A DNA stretch of 64,000 nt from NCBI GenBank assembly GCA_963728975.1, contig CAVSMF010000001.1:2046001-2110000 (forward strand), in the 5' to 3' direction. Position 1 is the stretch's first letter; each line of letters begins with the position of its first letter. The notes beneath the pieces were generated by a model, which was not told where the DNA came from, made no database searches, and was given only the letters and a program-made list of their open reading frames with translations. Both the position numbers and the translations under genes were made by a program. Positions 34,024 to 42,146 of the stretch are shown here, in pieces. This DNA comes from DATFCK01 sp963728975. Lineage in GTDB: Bacteria; Verrucomicrobiota; Verrucomicrobiia; Chthoniobacterales; UBA10450.

Positions 34024-34257
34024 ATGAAGATCAAGGAAATCATTGAGATGACGACGGACGAACTGGTGACTAAGAAGCGCGACCTTCGCCAGGAAAGTTT
34101 GCATTTACGATTGCAACAGCAGAGCGGTCAACTGGAACAGCCGAGCCGGCTGCGTTTGCTCCGCCGGGATGTTGCCCGAATCGAGACCATTCTTTCCCGG
34201 CGTTCGAAAGAGCCGCCCAAGGAAGCGGTTGCGAAAAAGGAGGCAAAGAAAAAGTAG
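34024..34257 (+). CDS. rpmC: 50S ribosomal protein L29
   Basis: A 77-residue two-helix protein from ATG 34024 (MKIKEIIEMTTDELVTKK), with LHLRLQQQSGQLEQPSRLR and RRDVARIETIL. The frame extends 16 codons upstream without a plausible start. A short Lys/Glu/Ala tail is added. rpsQ begins four bases after the stop. Confidence 0.92.
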   Translation: MKIKEIIEMTTDELVTKKRDLRQESLHLRLQQQSGQLEQPSRLRLLRRDVARIETILSRRSKEPPKEAVAKKEAKKK

Positions 34258-34260
34258 GGT

Positions 34261-34581
34261 ATGGCTGACGAGACAGAAAAGACAAGCCCAACGCCCCCGC
34301 CCCTGCCTGCCGATGCAGTGGCGCCGGCAGCCGCCGCCCGGGGCACGCGGAAGACGCGAACCGGCGAGGTAATTTCAAGCGGCATGAACAAGACGATCGT
34401 GGTGCGTTCCGTTACCCGGGTGCCGCATCCAAAGTTCGGCAAGATCGTAAAACAAATGAAAAAATTTTACGCGCACGACGAGCAGAACCGGGCGAAAACG
34501 GGCGATACGGTTCGGATCATGGAGACGCGCCCGTTGAGCAAGCTGAAGCGCTGGCGGTTGGTGGAGGTGCTGGAGCAGTGA
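34261..34581 (+). CDS. rpsQ: 30S ribosomal protein S17 with N-terminal extension
   Basis: A 106-residue S17. The OB-fold core starts near residue 34 (RTGEVISSGMNKTIVVRSV) and continues with HPKFGKIVKQMKKFYAHDE and IMETRPLSKLKRWRLVEV. The first 30 residues are a Pro/Ala/Thr-rich extension not found in typical S17 of 80-90 residues. Confidence 0.93.
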   Translation: MADETEKTSPTPPPLPADAVAPAAAARGTRKTRTGEVISSGMNKTIVVRSVTRVPHPKFGKIVKQMKKFYAHDEQNRAKTGDTVRIMETRPLSKLKRWRLVEVLEQ

Positions 34582-34610
34582 TGCCGGCTGGGAAGTAGAC
34601 GGGTAAAGAT

Positions 34611-34976
34611 ATGGTGCAAATTCGTTCCAGACTGGATGTGGCAGATAATACCGGCGCGCGCATGGCTACGATGATCGGCGTGATCGGGAAAGCGACTCTG
34701 TATGCCGGGATCGGCGACGTAATTACAGCCAACGTCAAGGAAGCGAGCGCTACCGGCACGGTGAAGAAGGGGGAAGTGGTGCGGGCCGTGGTGGTGCGCA
34801 CCCGGCAGCCGATCCGCCGTGAAGACGGCTCGCTTTTGCGCTTCGATAACAACGCGATCGTTATCATTGATAAAGATCTGAATCCGCGCGGCACCCGAAT
34901 CTTCGGACCGGTCGCGCGGGAACTGCGCGAACGCAACTTTATGAAAATCGTCTCGCTTGCTCCGGAAGTGTTATGA
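34611..34976 (+). CDS. rplN: 50S ribosomal protein L14
   Basis: A 121-residue L14 starting MVQIRSRLDVADNTGARMAT, with VRAVVVRTRQPIRREDGSLL and FDNNAIVIIDKDLNPRGTRI. Overlaps rplX by four bases. Confidence 0.95.
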   Translation: MVQIRSRLDVADNTGARMATMIGVIGKATLYAGIGDVITANVKEASATGTVKKGEVVRAVVVRTRQPIRREDGSLLRFDNNAIVIIDKDLNPRGTRIFGPVARELRERNFMKIVSLAPEVL

Positions 34977-35266
34977 ACCGAATCAAGCTTCACGTTAAGA
35001 AAGGGGATCATGTCGAGGTGATTTCCGGCAATTACAAGGGGTCGTCGGGTAAAATCCTGGAAGTGCTGTCCCGGAAAGAGCGGGTCCTGATTGAAGGAGT
35101 CCGGATCATCAAGAAACACCTGCGGAAATCTCAGGACAATCCTTCCGGGAGCATCGCGGAGCGGGAAGGCCCGATTCACATTTCCAATGTCCGGCTGGTC
35201 GATGGCGGCGGGAAATCGGCGAAACGCGGGGAACCGAAACCGAAAAAGGAGAAAAAGAAACGCTAG
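34973..35266 (+). CDS. rplX: 50S ribosomal protein L24
   Basis: A 97-residue KOW-domain protein: HVKKGDHVEVISGNYKGSSG, then VLIEGVRIIKKHLRKSQDNP and EREGPIHISNVRLVD. It ends in a short basic tail. Confidence 0.94.
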   Translation: MNRIKLHVKKGDHVEVISGNYKGSSGKILEVLSRKERVLIEGVRIIKKHLRKSQDNPSGSIAEREGPIHISNVRLVDGGGKSAKRGEPKPKKEKKKR

Positions 35267-35268
35267 AT

Positions 35269-35339
35269 TGTCATCCGGAGCGGTGGGCAAATCGCGTCAG
35301 CTATGAATTTGCGGGACTCTTCGCCAGGCTTGGAATGAG
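35269..35339. repeat. Degenerate GTCAT/ATGA palindromic repeat between rplX and rplE
   Basis: TGTCATCCGGAG at the left and GGAATGAGA at the right match the ends of the family seen at 28089-28183, and TTGCGGGACTCTTCG matches the inner right arm of the 47971-48080 copy. The copy is shortened and mutated. Confidence 0.55.
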
Positions 35340-35351
35340 AGAACATTGAAA

Positions 35352-35930
35352 ATGGAAAACGAATTTTATCGTCACTACAAGGAACGGGTGATGCCGGCAT
35401 TGCAGAAGCAGCATGGCTACAGGAACGTGAACCAGATTCCGAAGGTGGAAAAAGTGGTGATCAATACCTCTGTCGGCTCGCAAGCCGACGTAAAGCAGGC
35501 GTTGGACGATGCCAAGACCGAGCTGGCCTTGATTACCGGCCAGCGCGCAGCCGAGACAAAATCGAAGAAGAGCATTGCCAATTTCAAGCTTCGCAAAGAC
35601 CAGGCAATCGGAGCGAAAGTGACCCTGCGCGGCGAACGGATGTATGAGTTTCTGGAGCGGCTGATCAAGGCCGCCCTGCCTCGCATACGCGATTTTCGCG
35701 GGGTTTCTCCCCGCTGCTTTGACGGTCACGGGAACTACACGTTAGGCGTTTCCGACCAGTCGATTTTCCCGGAAGTGGAGCTGGATAAAATCAAGCGGAA
35801 CATTGGATTTGATGTTACTATTGTGACCACCGCGCGGACGAACGAAGAAGCCAAATCGCTTTTGACCGAGATGGGGATGCCGTTCAGCGATCGGGCCCGC
35901 CGATCTGCCGCGCAAGCAACAACTTCCTGA
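35352..35930 (+). CDS. rplE: 50S ribosomal protein L5
   Basis: A 192-residue 5S rRNA-binding protein. KVEKVVINTSVGSQADVKQA, ITGQRAAETKSKKSIANFKL and PRIRDFRGVSPRCFDGHGNY are characteristic. ATG 35352 is preferred to the TTG six bases earlier. rpsN, which usually follows, is not present; rpsH starts five bases on. Confidence 0.95.
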   Translation: MENEFYRHYKERVMPALQKQHGYRNVNQIPKVEKVVINTSVGSQADVKQALDDAKTELALITGQRAAETKSKKSIANFKLRKDQAIGAKVTLRGERMYEFLERLIKAALPRIRDFRGVSPRCFDGHGNYTLGVSDQSIFPEVELDKIKRNIGFDVTIVTTARTNEEAKSLLTEMGMPFSDRARRSAAQATTS

Positions 35931-35935
35931 TTTCC

Positions 35936-36334
35936 ATGAGTACAGTTACCGACCCCATTGCCGATCTACTGGCGCGGATTCGCAACGCCGGCCATGCCCG
36001 CAAGGCCGAAATGTTTGTTCCTTATTCCCGGATCAAGGCGGAAATCGTTCGGATCTTGAAGGATGAAGGTTACATCAGCGATTACGCGATCGATACCAGC
36101 GCGGCCCATCCCAGGATCAAGATCACCAATAAACTGGTCAATCGGGCCAGCGCCATCACCGGATTGCGTCGAGTCAGCACTCCCGGACTTCGCCGTTATG
36201 TCGGAGCAGATGAAGTCCCCAGAGTGCTGGGCGGAATGGGCATCGCGATCCTTTCCACTTCGCGAGGAGTGATGTCCGGCCGCGAGGCCAAGAAGCAAAA
36301 GGTCGGCGGCGAACTGCTGGCTTACGTTTGGTAA
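35936..36334 (+). CDS. rpsH: 30S ribosomal protein S8
   Basis: A 132-residue S8 with DPIADLLARIRNAGHARKAE, GLRRVSTPGLRRYVGADEVP and AILSTSRGVMSGREAKKQKV. S8 is the translational repressor of the spc operon in E. coli; no target site could be recognised here. Confidence 0.95.
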   Translation: MSTVTDPIADLLARIRNAGHARKAEMFVPYSRIKAEIVRILKDEGYISDYAIDTSAAHPRIKITNKLVNRASAITGLRRVSTPGLRRYVGADEVPRVLGGMGIAILSTSRGVMSGREAKKQKVGGELLAYVW

Positions 36335-36340
36335 TTTTTT

Positions 36341-36880
36341 ATGTCGCGAATTGGAAACAAACCCGTGGAGATTCCGGCCAAGGTAAAAGTCCACATCGAC
36401 GGCGCGGGCGCGGTGGCGGTGGAAGGCCCCAAGGGCAAACTGAATTGGAAGCTGCCGCGCGACATCTCGGCCAAGGTCGAGGATAACCGGGTTTCGCTGG
36501 CCCGCTCCGCGGAAACGCGCAGCGTCAAAGCCTTGCATGGTCTTTCCCGCGCCCTTCTTCACAATATGGTCCAGGGAGTGAGCGAAGGTTTCGCCAAGCA
36601 ACTTGAAATCGAAGGGGTTGGTTTCAAAGCGGCGGTCCAGGGTTCCAACTTGAATTTAAGCCTCGGGTTTTCACACCCGATTGTGTTTCCGATTCCGAAA
36701 GAGATCAAAATCACCGTGACCGACAACACCAAGATCGCGATCCAGGGAATCGATAAGAAATTGGTCGGCCAGGTGGCCGCCGATATTCGACGGTTTTATC
36801 CGCCCGAGCCTTACAAGGGTAAAGGAGTTCGTTACGCCGGGGAACAGATTCGCCGCAAGGAGGGCAAGACCGTCCAGTAA
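36341..36880 (+). CDS. rplF: 50S ribosomal protein L6
   Basis: A 179-residue L6: SRIGNKPVEIPAKVKVHIDG at the start, the duplicated domain with QLEIEGVGFKAAVQGSNLNL, and the factor-binding end YKGKGVRYAGEQIRRKEGK. Confidence 0.95.
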   Translation: MSRIGNKPVEIPAKVKVHIDGAGAVAVEGPKGKLNWKLPRDISAKVEDNRVSLARSAETRSVKALHGLSRALLHNMVQGVSEGFAKQLEIEGVGFKAAVQGSNLNLSLGFSHPIVFPIPKEIKITVTDNTKIAIQGIDKKLVGQVAADIRRFYPPEPYKGKGVRYAGEQIRRKEGKTVQ

Positions 36881-36883
36881 ATC

Positions 36884-37246
36884 ATGGCCACGAATCGTAA
36901 AGCCGCGCATCAGCGCGTTCATCAGCGGATACGGAAGCGAGTTACCGGGACAGCGGAACGTCCCCGACTTTGCATTCATTTTTCGGCCAGGCATGTTTAT
37001 GCCCAGGTGATCGACGACGATCGGGGTCGCACCCTGGTCTCGGCTTCGAGCAATGAGCCGGATCTGGCCGGCAAAGACAAGATTGCGGCTAATCGGGCCA
37101 CGGCCGAGTTGATCGGAAAAGCCATTGCCCAGCGGCTGCTGGCAAAGAAAATGGATCGAGTCGTGTTCGATCGCGGCGGATTCCAGTATCACGGAAAAGT
37201 AAAAGCTCTCGCTGACGCGGCTCGCGAAGGCGGTTTAAAATTTTAA
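36884..37246 (+). CDS. rplR: 50S ribosomal protein L18
   Basis: A 120-residue 5S rRNA protein: RIRKRVTGTAERPRLCIHFS, VYAQVIDDDRGRTLVSASS and MDRVVFDRGGFQYHGKVKAL. Starts three bases after the rplF stop. Confidence 0.95.
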   Translation: MATNRKAAHQRVHQRIRKRVTGTAERPRLCIHFSARHVYAQVIDDDRGRTLVSASSNEPDLAGKDKIAANRATAELIGKAIAQRLLAKKMDRVVFDRGGFQYHGKVKALADAAREGGLKF

Positions 37247-37249
37247 TTC

Positions 37250-37801
37250 ATGGCACAGCCCAATACAGGTAGACGATCAGATTCACGCAATCCCGACAGA
37301 ACTCCGGCGGCGAGAGGCGATACCACCGAAAAGGTGGTTTTCATCAATCGCTGCGCAAAAGTAGTAAAAGGAGGGCGTCGTTTCAGCTTTAGCGCCCTGA
37401 TTGTGGCGGGGGACCACGACGGCTCGGTCGGGGTGGGCTTTGGCAAAGCCAACGAAGTTTCGGAGGCGATTCGCAAAGCTTCGGAAGCGGCCCGCAAATC
37501 GATGCAAAAGGTTTCTCTGCGCGAAAACACCATTCCCCATGAAACGATCGGCCAATTCGGCGGCGGCCGGGTTTTGTTGCGGCCGGCGTCCCCTGGAACC
37601 GGAGTCATTGCCGGGGGCGGTGTTCGGGCGGTGGTGGAAGCGGCCGGAATCAAGGACGTGCTCGCAAAATCGTTGGGCTCGAGCAATCACGCCAATGTAG
37701 TCAAGGCAACGGTTGAAGCATTGCGGGCGCTCCGGCGGCGCGATGAGATTCTCAAGGTGCGAGGCATTCGCAGCGGCGACGGGAAGGGCGAACAGCCATG
37801 A
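37250..37801 (+). CDS. rpsE: 30S ribosomal protein S5
   Basis: A 183-residue S5. EKVVFINRCAKVVKGGRRFS and AGDHDGSVGVGFGKANEVSE form the RNA-binding half; RVLLRPASPGTGVIAGGGVR is the C-terminal core. rplO overlaps its stop; rpmD (L30), usually in between, is absent. Confidence 0.95.
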   Translation: MAQPNTGRRSDSRNPDRTPAARGDTTEKVVFINRCAKVVKGGRRFSFSALIVAGDHDGSVGVGFGKANEVSEAIRKASEAARKSMQKVSLRENTIPHETIGQFGGGRVLLRPASPGTGVIAGGGVRAVVEAAGIKDVLAKSLGSSNHANVVKATVEALRALRRRDEILKVRGIRSGDGKGEQP

Positions 37802-38400
37802 TGCGCCTGCATAATCTACGGCCGCGGCCGGGATCGCGGCACCGGGTAAAGCGGCTCGGCTGCGGGGAGAGCTCGGGGCACGGCAAAACGAGCGGGAAAG
37901 GCCACAAGGGGCAGAAAGCCCGGTCCGGCGGCAGCATTCGCCTGGGGTTCGAAGGCGGCCAGATGCCGCTGATCAGACGACTCCCCAAGCGCGGATTTAA
38001 TAACGCTGCGTTCCACAAGCACTATGCCGTGGTTAATCTCGGCGATTTGAATGAGTTCAGGACCGGGACGGTGGTTAACGAGCAGCTGTTGCGCGAATCG
38101 AAGCTCGTCCGCGGCGATGTAGCCGGGATAAAGATTCTGGGTGGGGGCGAGCTGAAGCACGCCTTAACAATCGAAGTCGACAAGATCAGCGATTCTGCGC
38201 GAGAGAAAATCGGCAAGCTCGGCGGCACGGTTGAGCTGCGAAAAGAGCGCCCGCCAGCGGCGGCCGGCAAGGAGACCGGGCGAAAGCAACCGGCCTCGGA
38301 ATCGGCTGCGCCGGTAAAAGGCGCGGCGGCGAAGCCGAATAAAAAGGCGGCGGCGAAACGAAGCGCCGGGACGAAGAAATCGAAATCGGGCAAGGCCTAG
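37798..38400 (+). CDS. rplO: 50S ribosomal protein L15 with Ala/Lys/Pro tail
   Basis: A 200-residue L15, about 50 longer than usual. LHNLRPRPGSRHRVKRLGCG, the Gly-rich GHGKTSGKGHKGQKARSGG and EGGQMPLIRRLPKRGF are canonical. The tail from about residue 148 is Lys/Ala/Pro/Gly-rich. Two adjacent ATGs (37798, 37801) are possible starts. Confidence 0.94.
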   Translation: MMRLHNLRPRPGSRHRVKRLGCGESSGHGKTSGKGHKGQKARSGGSIRLGFEGGQMPLIRRLPKRGFNNAAFHKHYAVVNLGDLNEFRTGTVVNEQLLRESKLVRGDVAGIKILGGGELKHALTIEVDKISDSAREKIGKLGGTVELRKERPPAAAGKETGRKQPASESAAPVKGAAAKPNKKAAAKRSAGTKKSKSGKA

Positions 38401-38431
38401 CGCTCAGCCGGCGATGCTTCACACTTAGCAG

Positions 38432-39940
38432 ATGGTTTCGGCGTTCCTAAATTCGGTCAAGATCCCGGAGTTGCGCCGGCGCATTTTGTTTACCCTGGCG
38501 GTGATCGTCATCGTGCGATTGGGCGCCGCCATTACCACACCGGGTGTCAACCAGGCGGTTTTGCAGGAGTGGTTTCGCACTTCGTCTGGAACCAGCGGAG
38601 GGGTTGCGGCCCTGTTCAATCTGTTTAGCGGAGGCGCCCTCGAGAATTGCGCCATCTTCTCGCTCGGCATTATGCCGTACATCAGCGCGTCGATTATGAT
38701 GCAATTGCTCACAGCGGTGGTTCCACAACTTGGGCGCATGGCGCGGGAAGACGGCGGCCGGCAAAAAATCATGCAGTACACACGGTACGCGACTGTGGTG
38801 CTCTGCCTTTTCCAGGGTTATTTGCTGGCTGTTTCGTTTCAGCACCCGGAATCGTACCATAGCATCCTGGGCGGGATCAGTGACACGATTCGAAACCTGG
38901 GAATTCCGCTGGTGGAGGACACCGGCTGGACGTTTCGCATCGTTACCGTCATTTCCCTTACTACTGGCACGTTGTTTTTGATGTGGTTAGGCGATCAGAT
39001 CACGGAACGCGGGATAGGAAATGGAATATCGTTGATTATTACGATTGGAATTGTGGCCCGCTTGCCGGCGGCCCTGGCCCAGGCCTGGAAAACATTTGTT
39101 CCATCGGCGGCGGCCACGTCCGGTCAGGTCAATCCCGGTATTCTGGTCCTGATGGTGGCATTTCTGGTCATCGTCATTGCCGGCGTGATCACCATCACCC
39201 TGGGCGAACGAAAGATCGCGGTCCAGTACGCCAAGCGCATTGTCGGCCGAAAACAATATGGCGGCGGGACCCAGCACATGCCGCTGAAAGTCAATTACTC
39301 GGGGGTGATGCCGATCATTTTTGCCTGGGCCCTGCTCTTGTTTCCCACCACGATTGTCGGTTATCTTTTTCCCACCTCTCCCACGGCCCGGCGGATCTCG
39401 GAAATGCTCTCGATCGGCTGGCCTCACTACGCCTGCCTGGCGGCAATGATATTTTTCTTCAGTTATTTCTGGGTCGCGACCCAGTTTCAGCCCTCCCAAA
39501 TCGCAGACGACCTCAAGAAATACGGCGGTTATATCCCGGGAGTGCGGCCGGGTAAACCAACCGCGGATTATCTGGATTTTACGATGACGCGGCTGACATT
39601 CGCAGGGGCGATATTCCTTACCCTGATCGCGGTCCTGCCGAGTCTGCTTAGTCAGGGGCTGCACGTTCCGGTGATTACGGCCCAATTTTTTGGGGGGACA
39701 AGCCTGCTTATTATTGTTGGGGTGATGCTGGACACAATGCGCCAGGTGGAAACGCATTTGATTCAACGGCATTACGACGGGTTCCTCCGCAAAGGGCGCA
39801 TTCGTGGCCGCGCTTTCGATCGGGGTCCGACTCCCTATGGCCGGGGCGAGGCGGCGGGACAAGGCGCGTTAATGTGGCTTTACGTGGGCATCGCTGCGCT
39901 CGTAATAGCCGGGGTTGCGATTTTTCTCTACGGCCGATAG
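38432..39940 (+). CDS. secY: Protein translocase subunit SecY
   Basis: A 502-residue, ten-span channel subunit. FNLFSGGALENCAIFSLGIMP-type plug/TM2 region, TERGIGNGISLIITIGI, the cytosolic loop RKIAVQYAKRIVGRKQYGGG, LKVNYSGVMPIIFA and GFLRKGRIRGR identify it. It is longer than E. coli SecY (443), mostly through periplasmic loops, for example around residue 215-235. The adk GTG shares one base with its TAG stop. Confidence 0.95.
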   Translation: MVSAFLNSVKIPELRRRILFTLAVIVIVRLGAAITTPGVNQAVLQEWFRTSSGTSGGVAALFNLFSGGALENCAIFSLGIMPYISASIMMQLLTAVVPQLGRMAREDGGRQKIMQYTRYATVVLCLFQGYLLAVSFQHPESYHSILGGISDTIRNLGIPLVEDTGWTFRIVTVISLTTGTLFLMWLGDQITERGIGNGISLIITIGIVARLPAALAQAWKTFVPSAAATSGQVNPGILVLMVAFLVIVIAGVITITLGERKIAVQYAKRIVGRKQYGGGTQHMPLKVNYSGVMPIIFAWALLLFPTTIVGYLFPTSPTARRISEMLSIGWPHYACLAAMIFFFSYFWVATQFQPSQIADDLKKYGGYIPGVRPGKPTADYLDFTMTRLTFAGAIFLTLIAVLPSLLSQGLHVPVITAQFFGGTSLLIIVGVMLDTMRQVETHLIQRHYDGFLRKGRIRGRAFDRGPTPYGRGEAAGQGALMWLYVGIAALVIAGVAIFLYGR

Positions 39941-40599
39941 TGAAGAGGCGACTCGTGCTTTTGGGCGCGCCGGGTTCCGGGAAGGGAACTCAGGCTGAAA
40001 TGATCACCCGGCATTTTGGGATTCCGGTGACTTCGCCGGGCACGATTTTACGGCGAGAAAAAGATCTCGGAACTCCGCTGGGGTTGGAAACGGCGGAAAT
40101 CACCCAGCGCGGCGGATTGGTGCCGGACGACATCATTATTCAATTGATTGAGGATTGGCTTCGGCTTCACGGAGGACATGGGTTTGTGTTTGACGGGTTC
40201 CCCCGAACGCTTCCGCAGGCCAAGAGTTTGACGGAAATCCTGAAGCAACTGCGCACCGCGCTGGACGCGGCGATCTGGCTGGACGTTTCGGAGCAAACCG
40301 TTCAGGATCGGATTGCCAGCCGATTGCAATGCCGGAGCTGCGGATTTACCACGAGTGCGAACAGTGCGACATTTTCCGAGCGGGCGGTTTGCCCGTACTG
40401 CGATGGGCTGCTTGATCGGCGTAACGATGATGACGTGGCGGTGCTCCGGAAGCGGTTGGCCGAATTCAAAGGCAAGACCCAGCCGCTGGCTGCGTATTAC
40501 GAAAAGATGTCAATCCTGCATCGGATCGACGGCAACCGGGACCGCGATGCAGTTTTCGGAGATATTTCGCGTCTGATCGAGGCAAAAGAGGCGGCATGA
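39940..40599 (+). CDS. adk: Adenylate kinase with zinc-type LID
   Basis: A 219-residue enzyme starting at the GTG overlapping the secY stop (KRRLVLLGAPGSGKGTQAEM). The P-loop is GAPGSGKGT, DGFPRTLPQAKSL is the AMP/core motif, and RRNDDDVAVLRKRLAEF follows the LID. The LID contains CRSC and CPYC pairs, the four-cysteine zinc-binding form. The frame is open 22 codons upstream inside secY and should not be used. Confidence 0.94.
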   Translation: MKRRLVLLGAPGSGKGTQAEMITRHFGIPVTSPGTILRREKDLGTPLGLETAEITQRGGLVPDDIIIQLIEDWLRLHGGHGFVFDGFPRTLPQAKSLTEILKQLRTALDAAIWLDVSEQTVQDRIASRLQCRSCGFTTSANSATFSERAVCPYCDGLLDRRNDDDVAVLRKRLAEFKGKTQPLAAYYEKMSILHRIDGNRDRDAVFGDISRLIEAKEAA

Positions 40600-41372
40600 T
40601 TCCCATCAAAAGCGCCAGGGAAATCGAATACATGCGGCAGGCGTGCCGCACGGCGAGCGAGGTTCTCGACCGGGTCAGCGAGCTGGTTCGGCCGGGAATT
40701 TCGACCAAGCAAGTGGATGAAGCAGCGGCCGACTTCATGCAGGATGCGAAAGTGAAGAGCGCGTTCCTGGGCTATCGCCTGGGCCATCGGGTTTTCCCGG
40801 GGAACATTTGTATCTCGCTCAACGACGAGATTGTTCATGGTATCGGGAGCCAGCGCCGGATTCAGTACGGCGATATCGTCAAGCTCGACATCGGCGTGAT
40901 CCAGGAGGGTTGGGTCGGCGACACGGCCACTACCGTGCCGGTGGGAATGATTGACGAGCGGACCGATCAACTCCTCCGCGTGACCGAGAATGCGCTGGAG
41001 AAGGCGATTCGGGTGGCGGTCGAAGGCGCTCGTCTGGGCGACATTTGCGCCGAGATTGAAGACGAAGCGGTCCGTCATGGCTTTTCGGTTGTGCGCGAGT
41101 TTGTTGGGCACGGGGTAGGCCGAAAATTGCACGAGGAGCCCCAAATCCCGAATTACGGGAAGCGTGGGACCGGCCCGAAATTGAAGCCGGGAATGACTTT
41201 GGCGATTGAACCGATGATTAATCTCGGCGACGCCGCGGTCCGCCTGCTGGAAGATGGTTGGACGGTTCGCACCGCCGACGGGATGCCCTCGGCCCATTTC
41301 GAGCACACGGTTTTGATCACCAAAGATCAGCCTGAAATCCTGACATGGCGCGCAAGGACGCAATTGAAGTAG
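40596..41372 (+). CDS. map: Methionine aminopeptidase, type I
   Basis: A 258-residue enzyme that removes N-terminal Met. Metal ligands are visible: Asp in VKLDIGVIQEGWVGDTATTV (two Asp), His in FVGHGVGRKLHEEPQIPNYG, Glu in MTLAIEPMINLG and Glu in SAHFEHTVLIT. Its C-terminal 28 bases overlap infA, an unusually long overlap for this cluster. Confidence 0.95.
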   Translation: MIPIKSAREIEYMRQACRTASEVLDRVSELVRPGISTKQVDEAAADFMQDAKVKSAFLGYRLGHRVFPGNICISLNDEIVHGIGSQRRIQYGDIVKLDIGVIQEGWVGDTATTVPVGMIDERTDQLLRVTENALEKAIRVAVEGARLGDICAEIEDEAVRHGFSVVREFVGHGVGRKLHEEPQIPNYGKRGTGPKLKPGMTLAIEPMINLGDAAVRLLEDGWTVRTADGMPSAHFEHTVLITKDQPEILTWRARTQLK

Positions 41373-41563
41373 AAGGCAAAGTTGTCGAACTCTTGCCCAA
41401 TACCATGTTCCGGGTCGAGTTGCCCAATGGTCACCGGGTGCTGGCCCATATTTCCGGGAAAATGCGGCTGCACTTCATTCGTATCTTGCCAGGCGACAAA
41501 GTTATGGTAGAGGTTTCCCCCTACGATTTGTCGAAGGGGCGGATCACATTCCGCCAAAAATAA
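41345..41563 (+). CDS. infA: Translation initiation factor IF-1
   Basis: A 72-residue OB-fold protein: ARKDAIEVEGKVVELLPNTM, FRVELPNGHRVLAHISGKMR and SPYDLSKGRITFRQK are canonical. The start lies inside the end of map, so expression is likely coupled. Confidence 0.95.
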   Translation: MARKDAIEVEGKVVELLPNTMFRVELPNGHRVLAHISGKMRLHFIRILPGDKVMVEVSPYDLSKGRITFRQK

Positions 41564-41601
41564 CAGGTGCGGACCGGCGCCGCATTTTTATCTCGTGGAT
41601 T

Positions 41602-41715
41602 ATGAAAGTACGACCCTCAGTGAAAAGACTTTGTGAAGCGTGTAAGATCGTCAAGCGCAAGAACGTGGTGCGGGTGATCTGCAAGAACCCGCGCCATAAA
41701 CAGCGTCAGGGCTGA
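41602..41715 (+). CDS. rpmJ: 50S ribosomal protein L36
   Basis: A 37-residue protein starting MKVRPSVKRLCEACKIVKRK and ending with ICKNPRHKQRQG. Cys11, Cys14, Cys27 and His32 form the CCCH zinc site, so this is the zinc-binding (C+) form. It lies between infA and rpsM as in most bacteria and is too short for routine ORF cutoffs. Confidence 0.95.
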   Translation: MKVRPSVKRLCEACKIVKRKNVVRVICKNPRHKQRQG

Positions 41716-41736
41716 GCTTTAGCCTAACCCAACCCT

Positions 41737-42132
41737 ATGCCAAGATTACTCGGAGTAGAAATTCCAGCTGATAAACGCATCGAAGCCTCTCTGACTTACA
41801 TCTATGGAATCGGCTTCAGCACCTCCCGGCGGATATTGGAGCAGACCAACATCGATCCCAATCTGCGGGCGAAAGATCTTTCGCCCCAGCAATTGAACGA
41901 AATTATTCACGCGATCACGAACAACAAGCTCCCGATCGAAGGCGATCTGCGGCGCGAGGTGCAGGGGAATCTCAAACGCCTCCAAGCCGTCAATTGTTAT
42001 CGGGGAATACGGCATCGCCGCGGCCTGCCCGTTCGAGGCCAGAGAACCTCTACCAATGCCCGCACCCGTAAGGGGCCGCGCAAGACCGTTGGAGTGATCC
42101 GGAACAAGGACGCTAAAGCCGGTAAGGTTTAA
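41737..42132 (+). CDS. rpsM: 30S ribosomal protein S13
   Basis: A 131-residue S13: RLLGVEIPADKRIEASLTYI, YGIGFSTSRRILEQTNID, NCYRGIRHRRGLPVRGQRTS and NARTRKGPRKTVG. Fifteen bases precede rpsK. Confidence 0.95.
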   Translation: MPRLLGVEIPADKRIEASLTYIYGIGFSTSRRILEQTNIDPNLRAKDLSPQQLNEIIHAITNNKLPIEGDLRREVQGNLKRLQAVNCYRGIRHRRGLPVRGQRTSTNARTRKGPRKTVGVIRNKDAKAGKV

Positions 42133-42146
42133 TTTCATCACATCCC

